Positions 11,801-24,668 of a stretch of 64,000 nucleotides of DNA are shown in pieces. The notes beneath the pieces were generated by a model that was not told the DNA's origin, did no database searches, and worked only from the letters and a program-made list of their open reading frames with translations. The stretch covers positions 518,486,102 through 518,550,101 of the forward strand of contig CM062805.1 in the NCBI GenBank assembly GCA_031772625.1, read 5' to 3'. This stretch comes from Pinus tabuliformis (taxonomy: Eukaryota; Streptophyta; Pinopsida; Pinales; Pinaceae). A program made the translations under genes and the position numbers. Numbering within the stretch: position 1 is the first letter of the stretch; every line of letters starts with the position of its first letter.

Positions 11801-12395
11801 TGTACATACAAGGCATCACCTTTTTTGCTCTCCATATTTTTCTGTCTCATCTCCTCCGTCAGTAAGGATGAGACTATTTCATCAAAATGTAAGGCAGTTG
11901 CATTGCTGCCTATTGCAATAACCAGACTATCCACGAATCTAGTAGAGAACACAACAAACTAATGCACTTATCTTCATCTAAAATTTTAATATCAACAGAT
12001 GCTAACTGACTTACCACAGTATTAAATGCATTCAGATGCTCTGTCACCGAGTCTCCATCTTTCATCCTCAGGTTATACAACTTTTTCCATAGGAACAGTT
12101 TATTCAGCAGAGACTTAGATTGGTACAAAGTCCCTAACTTGTCCCACAAATCCTTCGCCGTAGCTTCCCCTGATACATTCAACAATATTGAATCTGAGAC
12201 ACAGAATCGTATTGTGCTCTTTGCCTTTCAATCCAACTTCTTCCATTCTTCATCGGACACTCCTGTTGGTTTAGTACTCGGATCTACCGCGATCCACTAG
12301 TCTTTATCCACCAAAAAATCCTCCATCTTGAGTTTCCACATCTCAAAAATCTGACCATTAAAGTTCTCGATCTCTATCTTTCCACTACTCGCCAT
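11801..12395 (-). pseudogene. Copia-1 gag N-terminal region
   Basis: The probable gag ATG is at 12395-12393, followed by MASSGKIEIENFNG, a typical copia gag opening. Downstream comes KDLWDKLGTLYQSKSLLNK, then FLWKKLYNLRMKDG and VTEHLNAFN (12185-11910), the usual gag capsid-like region. In-frame stops occur near 12300 and 12235, and the frame changes before the zinc knuckle. Confidence 0.85.
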
Positions 12396-12503
12396 CTTCT
12401 TTCACCACCAGAATCGATCTCATAGATCTCCCACTGAACAGGGTCTACCACAGGCCTGAGTGAAACCCCTCAGTAACAAATGTGTCCCCTTGAAGCCAAA
12501 TCT

Positions 12504-12515
12504 GCTCTGATACCA
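12504..12515 (-). promoter_or_regulatory. Copia-1 primer binding site
   Basis: On the minus strand TGGTATCAGAGC lies two bases inside the 5' LTR (12518-12972), complementary to initiator-Met tRNA. Confidence 0.9.
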
Positions 12516-12517
12516 AT

Positions 12518-12972
12518 TGTAGGTTTTAACCCCGTACAGAAAGTACCTGTATACGAATTCTAAAACACAAAAAATAAACAATGCGAGAGCATAACACATA
12601 AAACACATATACTCAGAGATTTTCCCCTAGATTCCAAAACTAGGACTACCAGCTTGATTTTTGATTATGTTCCTTTCAATGTTATATTACATATTTATGC
12701 ATGTCAAAGCATCCAGTACCATGGATTGAAAACCATTGTGTCCAATACCATGGACTGAAAACCATCGCATCCAATACCATGGACCCAAAACCATTGCGTC
12801 GAAAAAACATGTGCGAAAATCATGCACAAAACCATAGATGGGTCCGCCTAACCTAACATAGGGTCCAAAACCAAAATTTTCTAGGGTGTTGCCCCAGACC
12901 CCATAAAGTGGGGTTACTTGTGCCCCTCAAACCCCTGTTAACTACGTGGAAAAAATATAACACAACCCAACA
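12518..12972 (-). repeat. Copia-1 5' LTR (455 bp) with 29-bp minisatellite
   Basis: TG...CA termini. It carries three tandem copies of a 29-bp unit around 12708-12800, where the partner LTR has one. The length difference of 58 bp is exactly two units. By eye there is about 10% divergence elsewhere. Confidence 0.9.
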
Positions 12973-12977
12973 GATAG

Positions 12978-14304
12978 ATCCCTCTAAGGTTGAAGTCATT
13001 GTAAACTGGCCTAAACTGAAATCTGCTACAAAAGTTAGAAGCTTCTTAGGAGCAACACAGTATTGGAGAAATATTATTTCTAACTTTTTCTTAATTGCAG
13101 CTCCCTTACATGCTTTAATAGGATTGGACAAGGTGTTTCAGTGGGGAGGCAAACAATAGAAAGCCTTCGACACCTTGAAACAAAATATTTGTACAACACC
13201 AGTACTAGCACTTCCCGATCTTCAAAGACCATTTGAGGTTGAAACGAATGCCAGTGACTAAGCCATCGAAGTAGTGTTGATGCAGCATGGTAAACCGATA
13301 AGTTATCATTCCGAGACATTTAATTCTGCAGTAGTTAACTATCCCACATATGATAAAGAATTGTATGCATTAGTACAGAGTGTGAAAAAGTGGAAACATT
13401 ATTTAATGGGCAAAGAGATAGTTATACATACTAATCATCAACCACTTCAATATTTACACTCCAAAACTAAGTTGCAGCAATTAAGACACTATAGATGGAT
13501 GGGTTTTTGGCAATAGTTTCATCTAGTGATTATATATAAAAAGGGCATACATAATAAAGTTGCTTAGAGGCTATTGCAACAAGCATCCCAAGCTTTGGGA
13601 TGAACATTTATGTTATGTGCAGCATGTTTACAATAAAGCTAAACATTCTTCTACACAGAGATCTCCTTTTGAGACCTGTTTTGTTTTTACACTGTCTCCC
13701 TTGGATTTTGTCTTTGGTAAAGACATAGCGGTTGCTGGACATAGTGATGTGGACAAGGCAACCAAGTTCATCGAACAAATCCAAGAGATTCGCCAGTTAG
13801 TACAGGAACAATTGGAAAATATCCAATTCAAGTACAAGACAAAGGCATGACAAACATTGGATGGAGCATAATTTCCAAGCTGGTGATCAAGTCTAGCTGT
13901 ATATCAGCAAAGATAGAATGCAAGGTGAAGGTAAAAATCTGAAGCCAATAAGGTATGGACCTTTCAAAATACTTGAGAAAATTGGTAAGAATGCTTTTTG
14001 CCTTGATTTACCAGCTCACATGCACATCTACTCAGTTGTTAATGTAGACAACTTGAGACTATTTGAACCTTCATTAATTGAAGATCCTGATGAGCAGAGT
14101 CAATTGCTTTCTATTGTTGATCTGTTACTTGAATATCTTAATGAATTGCAGGAAGATACAATTCTGGACAGGAAGGTGATAACTACCCGCAGACGGGCTG
14201 TTGAATACCTTAGGATTAGACTCAAAGGTTCAAATCCAAGAAGTGTGAAATGGATAGAAATTGGGCAAGCAAGGAATCAATACCCTCACTTGTTTGATGC
14301 TTAA
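12978..14304 (+). pseudogene. Ty3/gypsy RT end, RNase H and integrase remnants (outer element, right part)
   Basis: Continues the polyprotein cut at 2443. The RT connection reads VEVIVNWPKLKSATKVRSFLG (12978-13160). RNase H follows at 13190-13545 (ALPDLQRPFEVE, YPTYDKELYALVQ, WKHYLMGKEIVIHTNHQPL). A deletion removes almost all of the integrase core: the frame jumps to the end of the core at 13560-13850 (LWDEHLCYVQHVYNKAKHSST). The integrase C-terminal part is at 13918-14304 (IRYGPFKILEKIG, MHIYSVVNVDNLRLFEPS). Several stops are present. Non-functional. Confidence 0.88.
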
Positions 14305-14335
14305 AAATAAACTTTTGGTAGTCCAAAATCTTTTT

Positions 14336-15757
14336 CAGTGGGAAGGTCGTGATCTAAATTGGATCCTAAACACTCTCTAAGTTTTCATAAACTCTTCCAA
14401 ATTATGCCAAAAATATTCACGTCTTAGAAAGATCAAGCTATCAGAAGGAATCCTTGTAACAGTTGCAATTGTGATCAGCACGGAGCAACGAGGACCCTCG
14501 GTTGAGCGCGCAGACCATTGGCCCATGGTAACACACGCTGGTGAAAATTAGCTAAACCAGAGGCTAATTCAAGAAATGGGGGTAGTTTCTGATACGCGAT
14601 TAGCATAGGGCATCCCCCTTAGTGTAGGAAAGCCTTGAAGTGACCAGACCTGAAATGAATATGAAATGTGGAAAAGTAATTAATTCAGTTTCATGGATTC
14701 GGTAAGCAGTTTTAACCAAGTCCCGCCCAATGCCACACATTGAGTGACACACATCTGGCAGAAGAGAGAGAAAACCACTCACATCGGACGGGTAAAATTC
14801 ATGCTACATACCCGCTCGATATGAAGGATGACCGTAGGATTTTGGGGGCCCAGATCAACGGCAGAGGCACATCCCAATAAGTGACTGCATTCGACAAAGT
14901 TAAAAAGCAAGAATACATGGGATTTGAAGTCCAATGTGGATGATGAGTTGGCAAAAGATTCATGTTTCGCAGACAATCTTAGAGTAAATGAAAATAATGA
15001 CCGTTCAAATGTGTCCAAGGAATCTGACACACTCACCCATTGCATAATAGGTGGTTACCTCCCTGTGAAGCGTTACACAGTGATGATGACACAGAACAGG
15101 GGAATTCAAATGGATAGAGGTAGAACCAGAATGCAGGGAAGTGGAAACGAACCCACAAAAAGCAGACTGGCTTTAAAGCCATGAACTGATAGAAGTAGAG
15201 AAAAACATAGGAGAGTTAGTTAGATGCAGAAGCTAAGAGTAGATAACAGAGAGAAGAAGCTGAGATGAACTAAAGGCAACATCAAGCCAGACAGAGCTAG
15301 AGAGAGTCAAATAGTCTGTGTACTCCAGAGAAAGATTGAGAGGTTCAAGCGAGCTCCTCGGCATAAGCCTATCATGTATGAGTCTCAGATTGGGTTCGTG
15401 CTACTATGACCAATAGAGGTCAAGTTTCAGTAAGGAGAGTTTGTGTACTCCAGTCCTACTGACTCATATCTGTTGAGCGAGATTCAAATTGAGTTCACTG
15501 TTGTAAAAACCCTACTTTGAAAACATAATAGAGAGGCCACCACTAAAGGTTGGACCAGGAGACGTAGCCCAGGAGCATTGGGTGAACTCCTTATTAAACT
15601 TGTTGTGTTTACATGTTTTCCTATTATGTTTTCTCTAACTGTCCCAATGTCTATGTATTTTGCAATCTTATTGATCCATTGCATAAAGTAACATAGGCAA
15701 ATCCATGCATGAGTCTGTAATACCTTTAATTCTTTGTCCTGCATAAATTCCAGATCA
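14336..15757 (+). repeat. Gypsy LTR (R-U5 part), probable 3' LTR of outer element
   Basis: Closely similar along its length to 59330-60797, and both copies end exactly at CCAGATCA. In the other copy this is followed by a primer site, which shows that the repeat is an LTR end. Here it follows the gypsy integrase C-terminus directly, so it is most simply the 3' LTR of the outer element. The U3 part seen at the other locus is missing. Small frames inside it are not genes. Confidence 0.65.
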
Positions 15758-16510
15758 TTTCATTTGGGTCTTCATGATGAAATTTGGTTATCTTCAACAC
15801 TATATTCCATTATAAATGTGTTTTGCAGTAGTTTGTAAGTATCTTAGCCTTTCTTCATATGTCGATAGGAATTCCCTTTTGAAACTATTTATGGTTGACT
15901 TTCCTCTACTCTTTTTCTTTTCAGCATGTGATCATGTTTGATTTTTTCAATTGTTGATATGAAATGTGTGGTTTCACTGTAGATTTTGTAGCCCGTTGTT
16001 ATGTGTCACAAAGTTTTAGTTGATTTGCATCAATACACGAGGGGGTACAATGATGATACATTAACGATGGGTTATTTGATGGAGTGGAAATTGTAGCAAC
16101 AATAAGACAATTACAACTAGTTTTTAGTCACTTTAGATAGAAAAATAAGCGACGGATCAAAGGGTTACAAGATTTGAGAGACTCGAAAGAGAAACATAGG
16201 AGTAAGAATTAACATGGGCCAAAGAAGTTTTGAAGTGGAGTTAGAGTTGCTTCTCGGGTTCATATTCTGCCCTATAGATTTTTTTGGTTCATTGCTTGTG
16301 CAAGAAAGGATTCTGGTAGTTAGTACCTTCTCCCATAATTTCAGATGCCAACCTCTAAAAATATGATCCATGGCATATTATAGCTATGTTTCTTTGTTTT
16401 CCCATCCTAGCCCTTATATCCAATATTTATGAACATATTCTAGATTAGATATGCAAATGAAATTCAAGGCTTACTAAAGATATTGTTCTTTTATTTTTGG
16501 TTTATATAGA
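15758..16510. other. Non-coding stretch, nothing recognised
   Basis: AT-rich intergenic sequence beyond the gypsy LTR end. Short frames lack similarity to anything I know. Confidence 0.5.
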
Positions 16511-16704
16511 AAATATGTATTCTGAGAGAAGGAATAGTACTTCTTTACCCTTGGGATAGAATATACCAAAACGGGTCTAGGCCTAACAGGGTTCTTGCTA
16601 CTCGATTTTGGAACGCTACAGGTGTTGATAAACCCATCATTTCCAAAGGAGGAAAGGAGCAAGTGGGTGTTACTCTTGTCTTCTTGTTGAGTAATCTAAA
16701 ATAA
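16511..16704 (+). pseudogene. NAC-domain transcription factor exon fragment
   Basis: The frame reads [28 protein letters not shown] and [12 protein letters not shown], then a stop at 16702. This matches NAC-domain subdomains C-D, where families show DRKYPNGSRPNR, GYWKATGxDKPI and VGxKKTLVFY. Two residues (KK) are missing before TLVF and several conserved residues are changed (R to W, K to N). The fragment begins after TTTATATAG, which could be an old 3' splice site, matching the usual second exon of NAC genes. No first exon (LPPGFRFHPTDEEL-type) or remaining exon was found nearby. It is a decayed exon or captured fragment of a plant-specific regulator gene, not a working gene. Confidence 0.72.
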
Positions 16705-16986
16705 AACACATTATCAAGAAATAAAAAGAGATGATCATTTTGATCTATTCTTTTTGGCTTTTGAAGAAGATTCTTTCCTAAAGATTTAATTATGAAAAAT
16801 TCTATGAATATTGGTGAGGGAAGGTGGTTGAGAATAGGGCATTTGATTGTAAATTGATGGTGATCAAGACTGCAATATATACCTTTAGGAAACCAAGTCT
16901 ATAACTTACAGTTGACAATAATGGTGAAGGAAGCCCATAATAATTAAACCAGAAATAGAGTAGACTATGGATGGTGACAAGGAGTG

Positions 16987-17690
16987 ACAAATTTTGAGGG
17001 ACAAGTTGTTAATTGTGGAATTTTGAGGTTATTTTCTTGCAGATTGACATCTGATAATGAATAAGTAAATTTGGGCAATTAAAGGGGGTTTATGGAGAAT
17101 ATTGAAGCCAGAAGAGATCATGGTTTATTGAGGGTTAGAGTAGATGCATGAGTTGACAAATTTAGTTATGTTTCAATGTCTTATGTGCCAAAGAAGTTTT
17201 GTTTTAGGGAAGTGGGACATAATTTTGTATTCTTAATATTGTTGGTTTAATATTATTTATTCTAATGTCCTGTTGTGAAATTTTCTTGCAGTTGTGCACA
17301 GTTGTACAAATTCAACTATACATTTGTACAACTTCAAATTTTGAGGGACAAGTTGTTAATTGTGGAATTTTTGAGGTTATTTTCTTGTAGATTGAGATCT
17401 GATAATGAATAAGTAAATTTGGTCAATCAAAGGGAGTGATGGAGAATATTGAAGCGAGAAGAGAGCATGGTTTATTGAGGGTTAGAGTACATGCATGAGT
17501 TGACAACTTTAGTTGTGTTTCACTGTCTTATGTGCCAAAAAAAGTTCTGTTTTTAAAGAAGTGGGATGTAATTTTGTATTGTTAATGTGGTTGGTTTAAT
17601 ATTATTTATTCTAATGTCCTGTTTTTAAATTTTCTTATAGTTTTGTACCTTTGTACAACTTCAGCTATACATATGAGTATGTAATGTCAT
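16987..17690. repeat. Tandem duplication, period ~347 bp
   Basis: The string ATTTTGAGGGACAAGTTGTT at 16991 recurs at 17338, and the following ~330 bp match closely (GAATAAGTAAATTTGG, GTTTATTGAGGGTTAGAGTA, TGGTTTAATATTATTTATTC). Non-coding local duplication. Confidence 0.8.
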
Positions 17691-20600
17691 CTCCAAAGAT
17701 TTTTGTAGACAAGTGAGAGAGAATAACATTAAGTTCCTGAATGTGCATATGTGGGTGTCATTATCTATCTATATTGTATTAGCTAGGTCAATAATATTTA
17801 TTATTTAGACTATTTTCATTAATAGGAGATTGAATTTTGTTGCTTTTGTTTGATACTGTTATCTTCTAAGTTCCAATATTATTCATAGAAACCTCAGTTG
17901 AAGGCATCGATGGGGGAGTCAGTTGCTTTCGATTATTGTGAGAAAAATTGCAAAGATTTGATGTATTTTAACTATTATTTAAATTCATGAATAACTTTAA
18001 AGACCTAAAAACTAGTTGCTAGAACCGAAAAATGGCTCCAACCATTCGAAAGGATCATAAGTTATTGAGTTAGTTTTGGGTTCTTTTCGATTAGTTGATA
18101 TTTGGATTAGATCAAGTCTATGAAAAATAGATCATAGATTGATTGAACATTTGTGTTCGTCTTATTTTGTATGATCATTGCAGTGGGTTACATTAATAAG
18201 AAAGCATGCAAAAGTTATGGTTGTAGGCAAAACATTTTTTTCCTTTTTTTAAGCGACATTGTAAGGTAATTCCAAAAAAATGTTTTAGAGAAGAAAAGGT
18301 ATTTGAGTAAGCTGAGTTTCAGAGTGATACAAACCTTGGTTCACCTTTCCTATTTATCAGTATACACAACATTTTAACCAGGAATTGATGTTTTGGCATT
18401 CAACTCTCATCCATCAGTGCAATTTATTAGGGTTTGTATGACATCTATTTAGTTGTAAGTATGTCCTATTGTCAAAGGTGCACGTATTGGATGTCTGCAA
18501 GGTTCCTACCTCTCAAGGGTTTGGACTCGCATTTTGAAAATCTTGGTTGATGGCGTACTTAAGGGGCAATATTTTCTGGTAAGGGTGGCATATTTGAAAC
18601 CAATATTTAAAAATAAAACCAAGACACTAAAAGAATATTGTTGATTTGACTTGATTGAAGAATTCAAGAAAAAAATATTGTCTTATCCTTTAGGCTTGTC
18701 ATCGCTGGAAAACAAATACCAAAGCCTGAAATTTTAGTGGTTAGCCACTTGATTTCAGCTAATTAGAATTTCAGAAATAGTTTTGTGTTTCATTGAGTTG
18801 TCACTTTTGAGGTCAAACTTGAAAGTTCCCTTGTGGGACCATTTATAGGATTTAGGTTGTGCATTAGATTTCTTTTATCATTTTTTTTTGAATTTTTATT
18901 TCTAATGGACATTTTCTTCTCCAAAGAACCCATGGTTCTTATTGCGGGCCAAGAAAATTGGGCTATTATAACCCCTCATTTACCAAGTGGAAGAAAGCCT
19001 TTGCCCACAAAACTAAACTTGAATGCATTCTTGCATCTGAAAGTATTTTCCCTAACACTCCATATTTGTAGATCTTCTACTTTTGATCTTAGTAACTATG
19101 GTATGTTTATTAAGGAGTTTGACTTAAGAGGGATTTTGTTCGAGGTATGTGTGTTGGTGTATTTATATGTATTAAAATATAAAGAGTCAATAATCCTCCT
19201 TCTTTGGATAGGATTATAGTCATTAAAAATCGTAGATGGAAGATTGCTAGGTTAAGTTATATGGAAAGAGTTGTGTACATTCACACTATGGATGTTAATA
19301 TTTTTAATGTACATTTAATAGATATACTACATAAGCACAAGCAAAGAACTTAGTAAATATTCATGGAATTATTTAACTCATTATTCAGTGCTCATTTATT
19401 TGACATTCTCCAGGATAAAGTTCTTTGACATGAATTTTTTTAGGAAAACATTCTGTGAAAACGACATCCAAATTTAACCTCAACAATGAACCTTTATCCT
19501 TTTTTCTCTGAATCTGTCGCTTGTATTCAGTCAAACACCTAATGTCAATTATGTCTTATCTGGCATAGTTGTCAACCTATGTTTCGTAATATTTTAATTT
19601 TCAAATTATGAAACATCAACTCGATACATAATTTGAGAATAAAGTGGTTAACTCCTTTATCATATAGTTTGAGAGAATTTTATTTAATTCTACCAAGGGT
19701 CTCTGTTTTGAACTTTTGTCACAAGTGCAATAATGAGTGTTTGAGAATGACCAAAAAATTTCGTGAAATAAATACCACTTCTCTCTCTAATTTGTAATTG
19801 ATAGTTTGTGTTCCATATAATTTGTATGTTTTCTTTGAATAGCATGTTACTATGGTGCCTCAAATTATCACTCCTTTCATTACTTACGATTTATAATAAA
19901 AAAATTATGTTTGATTATCGAGTAACATCTTTTGGAATTCATTGCAATTTTTTAATATGATTTCAAGGGTTATGATGTTAATATTATGAAAGAGGAATAT
20001 TCAATTGCAATGCAACAAATCGTGAGTGGTGACATTTTTCCCTTATTTAACAAGGGCTAGAAATAAAATAGAGAATGCAGAGAGAAATAAGCATGTTTAG
20101 AAATTTCATTGGATACCCATGAAATCCTTGATTCCCTCATGTTTAATTTGGGGGGCAGGGGTGGCGTGGTAGGGACATTCATGTAAAAGTTAATATGGTT
20201 TGATTTTGCATAATTTTATGTAAGAAATTTGTAATAATTTACTCTTGTACTCAAGAACTAGTAGCACTAAGTGATGGTAGGTCTAGGATTGGATTGCCCT
20301 CTTCCAACCTATCGATGGGAGAATGTTTGAATATATCTTCTGAAAAAATATGTATCAATGATTTATTAGACTGCTGGACAATACAATTGCAACATTGTTT
20401 TTAATACAATGTAAGCTTTTATGCTAAAAAAATGACTTTAAGGGTTATGATGTTAATGTTATGGAAGAAGAATATCCAATTGCAATGCAACAACTAATGA
20501 ATTGTGACTTTTTCCTATCATAGTAGCAATGCATAGAAATACATTGTACCATTTGTCTCTGAACTATAAGATTGGTTTTTCTATTGTATTATAATATGCT

Positions 20601-23269
20601 GTTTTTTCACAAGTCTTGTTATAGATTCACTATGTGCAAACTTTATTTATGAATCCCAATTTTGGTCTATTTGCCAGTTACTTATTGCTTGAAGGAATCT
20701 AAATGGAACTCTTAGAGTATTTTAATCGTAACCTAATGATACATTGTGTAGAAAATAAATTGAGAACATATGTTGATGGAATTTGTTTTTTTTTGTTTCA
20801 TGCAAAGGTGGCCCCTACTACCATAACATTTTAGAAAGCAGACTCAAGTAAGCTTGACTACATATGGTTCCACACATTATGAAGTAGAATTTGCATGGAA
20901 AAAAAACTACCTAAATATTATTTTTTCTAGAAAAAAAAATTATTAGAGAAAACAGGTGACAATCTTGTGATGAAACCAAGCCTACTTTCTTATGCATGCA
21001 TGTTTATGAGAAAGTCATTAACAAAAATAAAGGGCCAGAGGAGCAAAGTTGATGGTACATGAACAAGTCTGTGTTTAATACAAAAGCTACCAAGATTTAC
21101 TGAGTATCGATAACTATGGAAATACTACTTGACTATTAAGATATAGAAACCAGAGAACCCAAAACTATCCGAGGACTTAAATTGATGATTGAGAGGGAGA
21201 GTTTACTATCAACCTTGACAAGGGAGATCTGGGTGGACTACGTTAACCATCTTATGAAATTCAGTTGGTCTCTCGTCACCCGACCACCCCTCAACATATG
21301 ATAAAGTTGTTGAATGATGTCCCACATTTTTTTCATTAACTGATCCAATGAATGAGGCCGCAATGGAGTGCTAATGGAGAGAATTAGAGGCGCAGTGCAT
21401 ATCTGAAAGACACACTCAACTATAGATGGAGAACCTATCCCATGTGAAATGAGAGGCTATTGATAAAGGATAAGAACATATGAACTTGTTCATTTTTTCC
21501 TTCCAAGAGGTATGCTCTTGGAGCTGTGACGATCCTTCAAATTTTTTGGTGATTAGTGATTGGATTATAATCTGTGTTATGATCAAGGGAGTCTGGGAAG
21601 GACTTTATCACTTGAAAATTGAGATAACCACATGTATGAATGTAGCTATACTAGGATGATGTTTTTTCCCATGTGTGATTTATTTCAGAAGTGAATGTTT
21701 GAGAATTTGTACGAGTGAGGGTGAGATTGAAAGGAACAGGGCCTCTAGAGGGTATGGCCTTTTTAGTGACCCAATCTGCCTCAATTTTAGCTGCTCAGTG
21801 AATCTAATTGAATTTATTTTAATAGATCCCATTTAAAATAAGAAGTTATTGATATAGGAGGAGAAGGTATGGTTCTGTGCCCTTTTCTCACCCAAGAGTT
21901 ATGGTCTAGGAGTTGTGACCATCCTTAAAATCTCTCCTGATATTTGATGTGATTGAGAGATCCTGGGAAGTGTAATATGCATAAATGGATCCCCATAATA
22001 GAAATGTAAATGTATACAAGGTGAGAGGGTGGGAGCCAAACAAGGTAGTATGAAAATGTATATTTAGAATTAATAAAAAACATCATTGATAGTAGACGAA
22101 GAGGAATAAAAACATGGGGGGCTATGATTTTGTAAAAGAGGAAAGAAAGGGGCCCCGAGGAGAACAAAGACAAAATTATTTATTCGTAAGTATGTGTTAT
22201 GTCCGTTTTATTATCCTAAACCATATTGACCTTGGATTAGGTTCCAGGTGGTATATGTGGGCTTCTTAAGAAGCCACATGGTGAACTGTGAGCATGCATA
22301 TATATTACATGACTTCTGGTTATGTAAGGGATGTCCATCATTCTATGGGAAGCCTTTGGGAAGAGCCTATGTTTCTATGACTCTAACAAAATGCTAGTTA
22401 AATCCATAAAATGTAGAAAGAGGAAGAATATTTTTTTATAATCAGTGATGTTGGGAAGCCAATCTATTCCAAGCTTGTTGTTGGACCTTTTAGTCTTGAT
22501 TGCGGTCAGTTAATATTGTTTAAATCAAAACATGAGATGTGTTTGGATCTTTCACAGATATGGAGATGAGAATAAGCATGCATGATTCTCAGCAAGCTTG
22601 TAAGAAATCCTATCTTATGTTCCAATGGTGATCCAGTGGTGATCCAGGTGGATATTGGTGGTGATCCAGTGATGAGTAGGTTTACATAGACTCGAGAATG
22701 TTAAATAAATATTGCATTGTCGAATTGTGAAAGCTAGTAATGGAAGATTTAGCTTTGTAGTCACAATACTTTGAGGGTATTTTGTTCTTGTCATTTATTT
22801 TTGAAATGAGTAGCGACAAACTTTTGTTGAGCCACATAGCAATTAGTGAAGAAAGACCTTCCTCATGTCTTGAGGATTTGGTACAATTTGCGCTCAAAGC
22901 TATGATATTGAGGCTACTTAGATTAGAAGAATGACATCCAACATGCATATAAAATCCATGAATATAAAGGTCTACTTTTTTCAAACATTTTTTTCAGTGG
23001 TGAAGGGTGAAATTGTATATCTATATGTTCAATGAAATGGATTTATAGCAGTAGATTATATAACTTGAGATATGTCACAATAGTTCTAGTTCTAAGGTCT
23101 AGATCCCTTGTTCTTAGCCACAAGTTGATGTTGTTGAAGAAACATGGCCTATCATTATATCATGGTAAGAAAACAATTCAAGTTCTCACCTAGGCTCAAT
23201 TATGTGATTTACACAAAGTCGAGGATATATTAAAAATAAAATAAACACACACTCGCATGGTAATATAAA
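17691..23269. other. Long intergenic stretch with small duplications
   Basis: No gene that I can support. Two short diverged duplications are visible: 19965-20040 against 20440-20515 (around GGTTATGATGTTAAT and CAATTGCAATGCAACAA) and 21490-21610 against 21870-21975 (around GAGTTGTGACCATCCTT). A 128-codon frame at 18833-19219 has no recognisable domain and no start context that I trust. Composition is uniform and AT-rich. Confidence 0.5.
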
Positions 23270-24215
23270 ATAATATAAAATTTCATTTTAAAAGCAATTT
23301 GGTAATTCCAAAAGAAAACACCATCAATAATAAAGAAAAAAGAAAATAACACTATCATAATTTAGTTTAGTTTACTTTTAGGTTGTTGTTGTTGTTGTTG
23401 TTGTTATTATTATTATTATTATTATTATTGTTATTATTATTCAAGAAAATAACACTATCATAGTTTAGTTTAGTTTACTTGTAAGTATGAAGAAGAATTA
23501 TTATTATTATTTTGTATTGACAAAATATATGAAAGGGTGAGACCTGGGACATAAACAGAAACCACTTCCTGCTGATGTGAGAGGTGAAAGTTTTCCCATT
23601 GGGAAAAAACCGAAACAAAAGAAATAAAGATAAATATCAGTGTAGGGAAAAAAACGAACCCAAGGAACTACTAGACATAAATATGATGAAAATGGGCTCA
23701 TACCGAAGCCACCGACTCAACCGTGGCGAGTGGTACATTACCATTATATCAAAAAATGCACAATAATATAAAATTTCATTTTAAAAGCAATTTGGTAATT
23801 CCAAAAGAAAACACCATCAATAATAAAGAAAAAAGAAAATAACACTATCATAATTTAGTTTACTTGTAGGTTGTTGTTATTATTATTATTATTATTATTA
23901 TTCAAGAAAATAACACTATCATAGTTTAGTTTAGTTTACTTGTAAGTATGAAGAAGAATTATTATTATTATTTTGTATTGACAAAATATATGAAAGGGTG
24001 AGACCTGGGACATAAACAGAAACCACTTCCTGCTGGTTTGAGAGGTGAAAGTTTTCCCATTGGGAAAAAACCAAAACAAAAGAAATAGAGATAAATATCA
24101 GTGTAGGGAAAAAAACGAACCCAAGGAACTACTAGACATAAATATGATGAAAATGGGCTCATACCGAAGCTGCCGACTCAACCGTGGCGAGTGGTACATT
24201 ACCATTATATCCAAA
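23270..24215. repeat. Tandem duplication, period 493 bp, with trinucleotide runs
   Basis: Two copies (23270-23762 and 23763-24215) match almost base for base (for example GGGTGAGACCTGGGACATAA and CCGACTCAACCGTGGCGAGT). They differ mainly in the TTG/TTA trinucleotide run at 23382-23440, which is longer in the first copy. No coding function seen. Confidence 0.85.
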
Positions 24216-24228
24216 AATGCACACCACA

Positions 24229-24652
24229 TGTAAGATTTGCATTAACAACCCAAAGATCATCAATACCGAACATTTCACAACCATAACTTAATATGATAGA
24301 TGACATACCTTGATTAATAGCGGAAGATGTAATGGCTGCCATCTCTCTGATCTGACTCCTGACTGTTCCTCTTTTCAGAATTCGGTTTCTCTCCTCTTGC
24401 CCTCACTTCCTTCATGTGCTTCTTGATGGAGAAGAATGCTACTCTTGTGTGTGGGAGAGAGAGGACCCAATTCTTTATATATTATTTAACTTTAATCTGG
24501 TACGTCCATCATATACCAATTCAACGCTTAAGATCTAATGCTTTAGATTAGAAACTGCTTTAGTGCTTTAATGCTTTAATGCTTTCAATTATGGAATGAC
24601 TTAATTAGTTGGGTCACATTAAGATTTAGAAACTTCCATTTAATTTCTAACA
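24229..24652 (-). repeat. Copia-2 3' LTR (424 bp)
   Basis: Starts TGTAAGATTTGC, ends TTTCTAACA. The adjacent 24653-24668 reads GGGTCAAGTGGGAGAA on the minus strand, the polypurine tract. Confidence 0.92.
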
Positions 24653-24668
24653 TTCTCCCACTTGACCC

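Larger units (their letters stand above)
2444..12972 (-). mobile_element. Copia-1: Ty1/copia LTR retrotransposon, nested
   Basis: Bounded by 5-bp target duplications GATAG (2439-2443 and 12973-12977) and by LTRs starting TGTAGG and ending CCAACA. Read on the minus strand the order is 5' LTR (12518-12972), initiator-Met primer site, gag, protease, integrase, RT-RNase H, polypurine tract and 3' LTR (2444-2840), which is the copia gene order. It sits inside a gypsy RT gene and is itself interrupted at 4858-10683 by a chromovirus. By eye its LTRs differ at roughly one position in ten, and the polyprotein has several stops and frameshifts, so it is an old, inactive copy. Confidence 0.93.

Noticed and set aside
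14924..15184. 86-codon plus-strand frame and its counterpart at 59963-60160
   Set aside because: Both lie inside the repeated gypsy LTR and differ by frame-breaking changes, so they are LTR sequence.
18833..19219. 128-codon plus-strand frame in the intergenic stretch
   Set aside because: No recognisable motif, hydrophobic low-complexity start, no supporting context; likely chance.
23584..24233. Matching small frames in both copies of the 493-bp duplication
   Set aside because: Conservation is due to the recent duplication; no domain and no coding bias.
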